Origin: Candidatus Bathyarchaeota archaeon
Lineage (GTDB): Archaea; Thermoproteota; Bathyarchaeia; RBG-16-48-13; JAGMEO01
DNA length: 5,421 bases
NCBI GenBank assembly: GCA_023128135.1
Contig: JAGMEO010000040.1
Coordinates: 1-5,421 of the forward strand
Reading direction: 5' to 3'
In this document: in pieces, positions 1 to 5,280 of the stretch
Layout of the letters: every line of letters starts with the position of its first letter
Numbering within the stretch: the first letter of the stretch is position 1
Made by a program: the position numbers and the translations under genes
Notes under the pieces: generated by a model
The model's database searches: none
What the model saw: only the letters and a program-made list of their open reading frames with translations
What the model was told of the DNA's origin: nothing

Positions 1-66
1 TATTATTTGATGCGTTGCAGCTTCGGAGGCACCTTCAACAGGGGCTGGGTTTATCTTGAACTTCAA
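1..66 (-). CDS. possible start of a divergent protein gene, cut by the window edge
   Basis: This is a weak call. On the minus strand one frame is open from a TTG at 66 to the window edge, giving 22 residues that begin MKFKINPAPVEGASEAA. An in-frame TGA lies two codons upstream of the TTG, so a start cannot be much earlier. The other two minus frames are closed here. G+C is 28 of 60 over bases 1-60 and 19 of 60 over 61-120, which fits a coding to non-coding switch near base 66. An AT-rich stretch (AAAATTTT) lies about 22-30 bases before the TTG and could serve as a TATA element. A GAAGG sits directly against the TTG, too close for a normal ribosome-binding site. I do not recognise the protein. 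A 22-codon open frame can easily occur by chance. Confidence 0.33.
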   Translation of the reverse strand, partial: MKFKINPAPVEGASEAATHQII

Positions 67-272
67 CCTTCAATGTCGTCAGACAAACAAAATTTTTTTC
101 CGGACAAAAGAAAAAACATTGTGCCTACAATTACAGTAGAGAGGGTTATTAGTCTGGAGAAGGCGGTGAATATCCACATAACACGTAACAATTAACCAAG
201 TTAAACACGCGAGAACTGCCTAACTATCGAATAAGACAATAGAAGATATGATCAGAAGATGATGAGTATCAA

Positions 273-286
273 GTTAAATCTTTAAC
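273..286. repeat. short palindrome GTTAAA-TC-TTTAAC
   Basis: Two perfect 6-base arms are separated by 2 bases, about 30 bases upstream of the candidate TATA box of the zinc-ribbon gene. The left arm is part of CAAGTTAAA (270-278), which also occurs at 197-205. The position would suit a regulator-binding site, but a 6-base dyad in AT-rich DNA can arise by chance. Confidence 0.3.
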
Positions 287-313
287 GATTGCATAAACTC
301 CGCCCCAAGACAG

Positions 314-321
314 ATAAATAA
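314..321 (+). promoter_or_regulatory. candidate TATA box for the zinc-ribbon gene
   Basis: The AT-rich octamer ATAAATAA is preceded by a purine-rich stretch that could act as a BRE. Archaeal transcription usually starts about 25 bases downstream of the box centre, which would be near 340-345. That leaves a short leader of 10-15 bases containing the GGTG at 345-348. This is inferred from spacing and composition only; the surrounding DNA is AT-rich, so chance matches are likely. Confidence 0.35.
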
Positions 322-344
322 GGTAATTAGATTATTTCTGTTAA

Positions 345-348
345 GGTG
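345..348 (+). promoter_or_regulatory. ribosome-binding site that sets the start of the zinc-ribbon gene
   Basis: GGTG matches part of the archaeal anti-Shine-Dalgarno complement GGAGGTGATC and lies 6 bases before the ATG at 355. The alternative starts GTG at 346 and TTG at 349 overlap or abut this element and would have no ribosome-binding site of their own. ATG 355 is therefore preferred. Confidence 0.5.
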
Positions 349-354
349 TTGGTC

Positions 355-1113
355 ATGACGGGAATCGTCGAGAGACTATCGTGTTCACACTGCAATGCGC
401 CTTTAGAATATAACCCTGGTGAGATCATCGTAACATGTAGATACTGTGGTTCTAGTAATGTTATAGAAACAGGTGTTGCATTCACACTTGAGCACTCAAT
501 GCTTGTCAATAATTTCGACTCTGAATCGGTGCGTAACCTTGTGAAGGAGTGGATGAAATCTGGCTTTTTAAAGCCAAAAGATCTAAAGAAGTGCTCGAAG
601 ATTACTGAAATAAACCTTTCCTATCTGCCTTTCTGGATTGTTCCCATCGAAGCTAGCAGTCATTATAGAGGATTGTTCGAACGCGCTGGACCTAGTATCG
701 AAAAAAAGTCAGACATACAAAAAAGTTACAATTGGGTAGTGCTGGGACGGAAAGCTTCAGAATTTCCAACGAGAGAGTTTGATGTGCCGCTGAAAGGTAA
801 GATCCCATTCAGCATTTCGAAAATTGGATCAGAAGCAAGAGTTCTGAACAGTGAAGTAGATGAGAACGAAGCAAAAGACATCGCTAAACAAGAGGTCGAG
901 GCTCATCACGAGTTCCTTGCTAAACAAGAGGTTGATAGGATAATCAAAATAAAAACTACAGTGCAAATTGGAGACGCGGTGTATATTCACGCTCCTATAT
1001 GGTTCATCACTTACGAGTATAAAGGCAATAGTTATCGCTTAGTAATTGACGCCTCAAATGGAGAAGTAATAAAGGGCGATATTCCTCCAATTGAGGAGTT
1101 TAAACTATTCTAA
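355..1113 (+). CDS. soluble zinc-ribbon protein of unknown function
   Basis: I do not recognise a defined function. The 252-residue protein starts with a zinc ribbon: CxxC at C10/C13 and CxxC at C28/C31, arranged like the ribbons of transcription factor IIB or other nucleic-acid-associated proteins. There follow a short helical stretch, a YLPFW motif (about 90-94), a mixed middle region, a charged helical segment (about 165-200) with a small internal repeat, and a C-terminal segment (about 214-244) of the form PIWFITYEYKG...RLVIDASNGEVI. That last segment resembles PepSY-like or small beta folds with a 'Y.v.vDA.tG.v' ending. There is no signal peptide or membrane segment, so it is probably cytosolic. 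ATG 355 is chosen over GTG 346 because of the GGTG six bases upstream; an in-frame TAG at 328 limits further extension. It appears monocistronic. Similar archaeal and bacterial proteins are often loosely annotated 'zinc ribbon domain-containing' or 'PriA-like', which I would not transfer here. Confidence 0.87.
   Translation: MTGIVERLSCSHCNAPLEYNPGEIIVTCRYCGSSNVIETGVAFTLEHSMLVNNFDSESVRNLVKEWMKSGFLKPKDLKKCSKITEINLSYLPFWIVPIEASSHYRGLFERAGPSIEKKSDIQKSYNWVVLGRKASEFPTREFDVPLKGKIPFSISKIGSEARVLNSEVDENEAKDIAKQEVEAHHEFLAKQEVDRIIKIKTTVQIGDAVYIHAPIWFITYEYKGNSYRLVIDASNGEVIKGDIPPIEEFKLF
883..932 (+). repeat. two 14-base direct repeats inside the zinc-ribbon gene
   Basis: GCTAAACAAGAGGT occurs at 883-896 and again at 919-932. 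The period is 36 bases, or 12 codons in frame, so the protein repeats AKQEV (IAKQEVEAHHEF then LAKQEVDRIIKI). The identical codon choice suggests a fairly recent partial duplication in a helical linker rather than selection on the protein alone. Confidence 0.6.
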
Positions 1114-1116
1114 ACC

Positions 1117-1124
1117 TTTTTAAG
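1117..1124 (+). promoter_or_regulatory. T-rich element: TATA-like box and/or T-run terminator
   Basis: TTTTTAAG lies four bases after the stop codon of the zinc-ribbon gene. It resembles an archaeal TATA element and would place a start site near 1145, giving the HAD gene a leader of about 50 bases. Its five Ts could equally act as a hairpin-free archaeal terminator for the upstream gene. The sequence alone does not separate the two roles. Confidence 0.35.
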
Positions 1125-1146
1125 TCAACTTCCGTAATGAAGTTGA
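1125..1146. repeat. perfect 8-base inverted repeat between the zinc-ribbon and HAD genes
   Basis: TCAACTTC (1125-1132) and GAAGTTGA (1139-1146) are perfect reverse complements around a 6-base spacer, CGTAAT. The repeat begins right after the TATA-like box and covers the expected transcription start of the HAD gene, where archaeal repressors often bind. It could also fold as a small RNA hairpin at the end of the zinc-ribbon transcript. No long T run follows it, so a bacterial-type terminator is unlikely. Confidence 0.5.
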
Positions 1147-1183
1147 ACACTAATTCATCAAATCAATTCTTCAATTTACAATA

Positions 1184-1189
1184 GTTGAT
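1184..1189 (+). promoter_or_regulatory. weak ribosome-binding site favouring ATG 1197
   Basis: GTTGAT is a five-of-six match to GGTGAT and lies 7 bases before ATG 1197. No comparable element precedes the ATG at 1188 or the TTG at 1185. The match is imperfect, so this only tips the choice of start. Confidence 0.3.
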
Positions 1190-1196
1190 GTTCAAA

Positions 1197-1892
1197 ATGA
1201 TTAAGAATATACTCGTTGATTACGATGACACAATTAATAACACAAGGTCGATTTTCATCTCAAAATTTGAGGGTGTCTTTGACTTAGATGGCAGGGAGGT
1301 TTATCATAAATTCATGCGTGATATACACATGAACATTATTCATCGAAAATACCCTGAAAGACATGACGATTGGGAGTTTCAAGGCAAACTCTTATGTGAA
1401 CATTTAGGTTTACCCTACGATCAAAAAAAGATTGATCTGCTAAGTAAAAGATTTAACGAAGCCACAAGAATAATTCTCGAATCTCCAAATTTGTTCTCGG
1501 ATGCTATAGAGTTTTTAGACGGATTAGCTGAAGCAGGGCTCGTCTTAAGCTTATCGTCTGGTAATAAGTCCAAAGAGAAAGCTGAGGTAATCAAAAGAGT
1601 CAGTGGTAAATACTATTTTAAATATATTCTGGGCTCTGAAATCGTAGGACACGATAAGATTAAACCTGAGTACTATAAGGAATCTCTTAAAATAATTGGA
1701 GCTAGTCCTCAAGAGACATTAAGCATTGGTGATAATCTAGTGATCGACATCTACCCAGCTAGTGCGGTGGGGATTAGAACCTTGTGGCTTAATAGATGGC
1801 GAGAAAATGAGCCTTCAAATCCTGGGATGAAACCTGACTACGAAGCTACTGATCTCATTACAGCATTGAATATAATCAAGAATATCGTGTAA
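1197..1892 (+). CDS. HAD-superfamily hydrolase, probable phosphatase
   Basis: This is a 231-residue haloacid dehalogenase-type hydrolase, expected to remove phosphate from a small metabolite through an aspartyl-phosphate intermediate with Mg2+. All four family motifs are visible. Motif I is DYDDT at 8-12, with D8 the nucleophile and D10 the acid/base. Motif II is the serine in LSLSSGN (about 120-121). Motif III is K156 in DKIKP. Motif IV is IGDN with D179, followed by D184. The roughly 100 mostly helical residues between motifs I and II form a C1-type cap, as in phosphoglycolate phosphatase or nucleotidase-like enzymes. Length is normal for the family. The substrate cannot be read from the sequence. 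Possible starts are TTG 1185, ATG 1188 and ATG 1197, with an in-frame TAG just before 1185. I chose 1197 because of the weak GTTGAT upstream and because HAD proteins usually begin 5-8 residues before motif I; 1188 is nearly as likely. The gene stands alone and converges on tyrA. Confidence 0.9.
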   Translation: MIKNILVDYDDTINNTRSIFISKFEGVFDLDGREVYHKFMRDIHMNIIHRKYPERHDDWEFQGKLLCEHLGLPYDQKKIDLLSKRFNEATRIILESPNLFSDAIEFLDGLAEAGLVLSLSSGNKSKEKAEVIKRVSGKYYFKYILGSEIVGHDKIKPEYYKESLKIIGASPQETLSIGDNLVIDIYPASAVGIRTLWLNRWRENEPSNPGMKPDYEATDLITALNIIKNIV

Positions 1893-1901
1893 TTTTCAAT
1901 T
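1893..1901. other. 9-base gap between convergent stop codons
   Basis: The HAD gene ends with TAA at 1890-1892 and tyrA ends with TAG, read on the minus strand, at 1902-1904. The gap is too short for a separate terminator. Reading plus, the sequence after the HAD stop is pyrimidine-rich (TTTTC, TTCTACTTCTC), so HAD transcripts may stop inside the 3' end of tyrA. Reading minus, I see no T run after tyrA. The two transcripts therefore probably overlap. Confidence 0.5.
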
Positions 1902-2789
1902 CTACTTCTCAAATGTATCGACGGATTCAAGAGCTTTATAAAACTTATCATACGCATCTTTAAACATAGGATCTTTACTCAGGGCATTCTTGGTTTCTTG
2001 GAACACTTTCATAAACTCTTCTGTATCTTCATTCTCTATGATTTTAATCAGTTTATGTGCCTGCCTAAGAAAATCTTTTAGTAGAATAGAGAAGTGGGTG
2101 TTTTCCATTTGTATCGTTGAATACAAACTGGGGTCTTCGCTGAAGACGCTCTGCGTTATCATTAGTTGCAAGGCTAATGTCGTTCCACCATACTTGGCAA
2201 CCTCGAAATTTGAACTTGATACTAGGCACCCAAATAGTATGTTGATAAAATGTGGTAAAGCTAACGTGTATGCCATTACTCTGTCATGTGTCTCAGCGTC
2301 TTTAACGATGGTGATTGCAGCCCCCTCTTCTTCAAATAGTTCTGAAATCTCTTTCAAAACTTTGACGTCATCACTAACCGGTATAAGTATCACTCTTCTG
2401 TTGTTAATGTTCTTTGCACCGGGTCCAAAGAGTGGATGCACACTAATTGTACGTATACCCTGTTTCTGTGCGTCCTTTAACGCTTTGATAACATCTTTCT
2501 TCACAGAAGCAATGTCAAATAATACGCTTCCCTTACGCATGTGATGGGCTACTTCAGTGATAATCTTTGGACTCGTCTGTATTGGTGTTGAAACGACGAC
2601 TAGATTTGCATTCTTCACAGCTTCTTTATTTGAGTGAGCAGCTTCGACTCCGAGCGATTTAGCTATTTTTGCTGTTCTTTGTGGGAATCGTCCGGAAATT
2701 ACGACTTTGAACCCTTTTTTTACAAAAAATTTTGCGAACCATTGTCCCATCTTTCCTGTTCCGCCAATGATAGCTATCCGTCCTGCCAT
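1902..2789 (-). CDS. tyrA: prephenate (or arogenate) dehydrogenase, TyrA family
   Basis: The 295-residue enzyme oxidatively decarboxylates prephenate to 4-hydroxyphenylpyruvate, or arogenate to tyrosine, in the cytosol. It opens with a Rossmann fold: GGTGKMG at 9-15, with the second strand ending VVISGR (29-34). An acidic residue there would favour NAD+; S32 and R34 instead suggest NADP+. FDIASVK (91-97, with S95) and SVHPLFGPG (116-124, with H118) match substrate and catalytic elements of the TyrA family. THDR (167-170) and ALPHF (177-181, with H180) lie at the start of the helical dimerisation domain. There is no fused chorismate mutase and no ACT domain, so direct tyrosine feedback through ACT is not expected. 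ATG 2789 is the first possible start: an in-frame TGA lies two codons upstream. It overlaps the aminotransferase gene by 16 bases, with only a faint GTGA-type ribosome-binding site, which points to translational coupling. Prephenate versus arogenate preference cannot be settled from the sequence. Confidence 0.93.
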   Translation of the reverse strand: MAGRIAIIGGTGKMGQWFAKFFVKKGFKVVISGRFPQRTAKIAKSLGVEAAHSNKEAVKNANLVVVSTPIQTSPKIITEVAHHMRKGSVLFDIASVKKDVIKALKDAQKQGIRTISVHPLFGPGAKNINNRRVILIPVSDDVKVLKEISELFEEEGAAITIVKDAETHDRVMAYTLALPHFINILFGCLVSSSNFEVAKYGGTTLALQLMITQSVFSEDPSLYSTIQMENTHFSILLKDFLRQAHKLIKIIENEDTEEFMKVFQETKNALSKDPMFKDAYDKFYKALESVDTFEK

Positions 2790-4180
2790 TTTTCAATCAT
2801 CTTCACAATTCTATGTATGCCTTCCTTTATGTCCTCTTCGCTTCCACCAAGAGAAATTCTGAAATATCTTGTATAATCTCCAAATGCTTGACCAGGAGAA
2901 ACTGCCACCTTCTGCTCAGCTAACAGCTTCAAAGCGAAATCCTGTGAATTAAATTTTTCAATATTAACACGGGGGAAGATGTACATTCCTCCATCTGGCT
3001 TCTTGTACGATAAAGGCGAGTCATCTAATTCTTTTGATGCGATCTCTACTCTTTTCTTCATTGTTTTAGAGAACTTCGTTAAAGTAGCATCATCTGTTTC
3101 TAAAGCTTTTATTGCTGCTTTTTGAACGAATTCTGGTACGCAGGTTGCTGAGATTTGCATCATTTTCTGCATTTTCTTAATTGTTGTAGGGCTAGATATA
3201 GCGTATCCAACCCTCCAACCTGTCATACCATATCTTTTAGAAAAGCTTTGAATGTATATGAAATCGTTACAACTCGTTTCCAGGATGCTTTTAAATGGTT
3301 TGAATGCATAAACATCGTAAACTTCGTCAGCTAGAATTGTCACGTTATTATCATTGGCTAGTTCTACAATGCTCTTCAGCTCATCCTCTGGAATAATGTT
3401 TCCAGTTGGATTTGATGGGTTGCATAGAATGAGAAGTTTTGTACCTGCGTTAAACGCTTCTTTGATCTTTTCGAGATCAATCTTCCAGCTATTGTCTAAC
3501 ACAGTGTGAATACGGTCAATTCTGGTTCTTGCGAGAATTGCGCACTCTTCGTACACTGGCCAATAGGGCTCGATGAGTAATAACCTATTAACTTCTGAAA
3601 CAGTAGTTAAAATACCTGCGAATACTCCAAATTTTCCTCCTGGAGTTATCAGGATCTGGTTTGGTGAAATTTCAAGTTTGTGTGTTTGGTTTACTTTGTT
3701 AGCGACAGCTTCTCGTAACTCTTTTGTTCCTGCGGCAGAAACATACCCGATTTTTTCATTCGTGGTCAATGCTTTCCTAGCTGCTTCTTTGACTGAAGGT
3801 GGACATAGAAAGTTAGGCTCTCCAATCTCAAGTCGAATGAGTTTTTCTCCTTTCGAAGTCATTTCCTTAGCTTTCTCAAAAACTCCGTATAGGTACTTAG
3901 ATCTACCTTCAGAAGTTATTCCCTGAACCTTTAAGGACTGAGATATCAGTATGTTGATTATTTTTTTGGAGAATTCTTCGCTGAGACCGATTGTTTTACT
4001 TATTTGGAGACTGTTATCTAGTACACTTTTCTCAACTTTCAAGTTAATTGGTGAGAGGTTGCTCTTCTTTTTAGTGTCCCCTATTCTTTCAGCTACATTT
4101 AACCTTTCATTGATCAAGATCAAGATTTTCCTGTCTAATTCTCGTATCTTTTTTCTTGAAATTTCTAGATTATTACTCAT
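2774..4180 (-). CDS. chorismate mutase-aminotransferase fusion (AroQ + class I PLP aminotransferase)
   Basis: This 468-residue protein joins two enzymes. Residues 1 to about 88 form an AroQ-type chorismate mutase (chorismate to prephenate), described separately. Residues about 90-468 are a fold-type I aminotransferase of the aspartate/aromatic class. Visible marks are LEIGEPNF (117-124), NPSNPTG (254-260), D285 in ADEVYD (binds the PLP pyridine nitrogen), K315 in SFSKRYGMTGWRVGY (the PLP Schiff-base lysine), and R441 in FRISL (binds the substrate carboxylate). About 380 residues is normal for this aminotransferase class, so the mutase is an extra N-terminal module. The gene starts at ATG 4180, overlapping the aroC stop as ATGA, with GGAG 10 bases upstream. 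With tyrA next, the likely amino acceptor is prephenate (giving arogenate) or 4-hydroxyphenylpyruvate/phenylpyruvate. A general aspartate aminotransferase role is also possible. The fold and both activities are well supported; the acceptor is inference. Confidence 0.92.
   Translation of the reverse strand: MSNNLEISRKKIRELDRKILILINERLNVAERIGDTKKKSNLSPINLKVEKSVLDNSLQISKTIGLSEEFSKKIINILISQSLKVQGITSEGRSKYLYGVFEKAKEMTSKGEKLIRLEIGEPNFLCPPSVKEAARKALTTNEKIGYVSAAGTKELREAVANKVNQTHKLEISPNQILITPGGKFGVFAGILTTVSEVNRLLLIEPYWPVYEECAILARTRIDRIHTVLDNSWKIDLEKIKEAFNAGTKLLILCNPSNPTGNIIPEDELKSIVELANDNNVTILADEVYDVYAFKPFKSILETSCNDFIYIQSFSKRYGMTGWRVGYAISSPTTIKKMQKMMQISATCVPEFVQKAAIKALETDDATLTKFSKTMKKRVEIASKELDDSPLSYKKPDGGMYIFPRVNIEKFNSQDFALKLLAEQKVAVSPGQAFGDYTRYFRISLGGSEEDIKEGIHRIVKMIEKWQDG
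3917..4180 (-). other. AroQ chorismate mutase domain of the fusion protein
   Basis: Residues 1-88 align by eye with the E. coli PheA mutase domain and the Methanocaldococcus jannaschii mutase. R9, R26 and K37 match E. coli R11, R28 and K39. S82 and Q86, with the same four-residue spacing, match S84 and Q88. The loop after the first long helix differs. Where others have PINDPEREK, this protein has PINLKVEK, one residue shorter. The usual Asp and Arg (E. coli D48 and R51) are missing, while E50 can align with E52. The essential K39/Q88 pair is kept, so activity is expected, perhaps with altered substrate binding. Confidence 0.8.
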
Positions 4181-5280
4181 TCCATTTTTTCTCCAATATT
4201 TATGAATGAAGACCGCAGTATATGATCTGCTAGGACAGTAGCTGCGACTGCTTCAACTATTGGCACAGCCCTTGGAACTACACATGGATCATGCATACCT
4301 TTCACTTCAATTGTTGTTTCCGTCATTTTTTCAATGTCTATTGTACGTTGTTTTTTTGAAATTGATGGTGTTGGTTTAAAAGCAGTTCTGAAAATGATTG
4401 GCATACCATTAGATAGACCGCCTAAGATTCCGCCTGCATTATTTGACGTAGTTGCCACTTTTCCATCTTTTATGATATATGGGTCGTTATTTTCAGATCC
4501 ACGTAAACGTGATGAATTAAAGCCTGCTCCAAACTCCACACCCTTTACTGCAGGTATATTAAACAGCATCTTTGCAATATCTGCGTCTAAGTTGTCAAAC
4601 ACTGGTTCTCCAACGCCAACTGGCACGTTAAGAATGATGCATTCTATTATTCCACCAACGCTGTCTCCTTCGTTCTTTGCTTTCATAATTTCTTGTTTCA
4701 TTAACGCTGCAGTTTTCTCATCTGCGCATCTCACAGCGTTTGTGTAAGTTATTTTTCTTATCTCTTCTAAAGTAGGATTCTTTTCAGATTTGACTCCTCC
4801 AATTTCAACAGTGTGCGCTAAGATTTCTATATTCAAAATTTTTAATAGCTTCTTTGCAACTGCGCCTGCCATTACAAAAGCTGCTGTTATTCGACCAGAG
4901 AAACGTCCGCCTCCACGATAGTCATTAAATTTCTTATATTTAATCAAGGCTGGATAATCAGCGTGGCCAGGTCTAGGTTTAAAGCGATATTTCTCATACA
5001 CCTCAGAGTCAGCCTTTTTATTCCATACTAACATACACAATGGAGCACCAGTGGTGTATTCCTTGAAAACACCAGACAAAAACTCTACCTTATCCTCTTC
5101 TTCTCGTGGAGTAGAAATTTTGTCCTGTCTGGGCCGTCTTTTATCAAGTTCTTTCTGAACTTCTTTCAAAGAGAGTTGCAAGCCTGAAGGACACCCATCA
5201 ATGATTACTCCTACACACCTACCGTGGCTTTCTCCAAAACATGTTATTCTGAACCTTTTTCCAAACGAATTACCTGACAA
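4177..5280 (-). CDS. aroC: chorismate synthase
   Basis: Chorismate synthase converts 5-enolpyruvylshikimate-3-phosphate to chorismate and needs reduced FMN. The 367-residue length is normal. The family signatures are all present: GNSFGKRFRITCFGESHG (3-20, with catalytic H19), RRPRQDK (48-54), RPGHADYP (103-110, with catalytic H106), RGGGRFSGRITA (122-133), ENNDPY (263-268), SNNAGGILGGLSNGMPI (279-295) and DPCVVPRAVPIVEA (331-344). There is no fused flavin reductase, so reduced FMN must come from elsewhere. The start is TTG 5280: the codon just before it is an in-frame TAA, and the conserved GNSFG follows two residues later, so no other start is reasonable. A GGGGG lies 9 bases upstream. The gene overlaps the end of aroA by 11 bases and ends in ATGA with the next gene. 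The rare start and overlap suggest expression tied to aroA translation. Confidence 0.97.
   Translation of the reverse strand: MSGNSFGKRFRITCFGESHGRCVGVIIDGCPSGLQLSLKEVQKELDKRRPRQDKISTPREEEDKVEFLSGVFKEYTTGAPLCMLVWNKKADSEVYEKYRFKPRPGHADYPALIKYKKFNDYRGGGRFSGRITAAFVMAGAVAKKLLKILNIEILAHTVEIGGVKSEKNPTLEEIRKITYTNAVRCADEKTAALMKQEIMKAKNEGDSVGGIIECIILNVPVGVGEPVFDNLDADIAKMLFNIPAVKGVEFGAGFNSSRLRGSENNDPYIIKDGKVATTSNNAGGILGGLSNGMPIIFRTAFKPTPSISKKQRTIDIEKMTETTIEVKGMHDPCVVPRAVPIVEAVAATVLADHILRSSFINIGEKME

Noticed and set aside
1..195. Plus-strand frame open from the window edge to a TAA at 193-195 (64 codons)
   Set aside because: The peptide has no recognisable motif, crosses a sharp composition change near base 66, and has no ribosome-binding site. 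It could in theory be the tail of a gene from the left, but nothing in it supports this.
259..286. ATGATGA as the C box of a C/D guide RNA
   Set aside because: It matches the C-box consensus, but no CTGA D box follows within a suitable distance and there is no C'/D' pair.
327..509. 60-residue minus-strand open frame over the start of the zinc-ribbon gene
   Set aside because: Opposes the cysteine motifs of a convincing gene and has no features of its own.
561..576. 16-base palindrome TGGCTTT-TT-AAAGCCA in the zinc-ribbon gene
   Set aside because: It is coding sequence (GFLKP). The two-base spacer is too short for a stable RNA hairpin, and the location inside a gene gives no reason for an operator.
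1893..1910. Bacterial-type terminator between the convergent genes
   Set aside because: There is no GC-rich stem; the only inverted match (AATT/AATT) is trivial in AT-rich DNA.
1990..2544. 184-residue plus-strand open frame
   Set aside because: It lies antisense to tyrA, whose motifs are unmistakable. The peptide is rich in Ser, Cys and hydrophobic residues, typical of a shadow frame.
2634..2876. 80-residue plus-strand open frame across the tyrA/aminotransferase junction
   Set aside because: Antisense to two well-supported genes, with no ribosome-binding site or motif.
3573..4205. Two plus-strand open frames (3573-3926 and 3951-4205), one hydrophobic enough to suggest a membrane protein
   Set aside because: Both are antisense to the mutase-aminotransferase fusion. 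The apparent hydrophobicity comes from reading Lys/Glu-rich codons on the opposite strand.
4334..4747. 137-residue plus-strand open frame
   Set aside because: Antisense to conserved chorismate synthase sequence, with no family features of its own.
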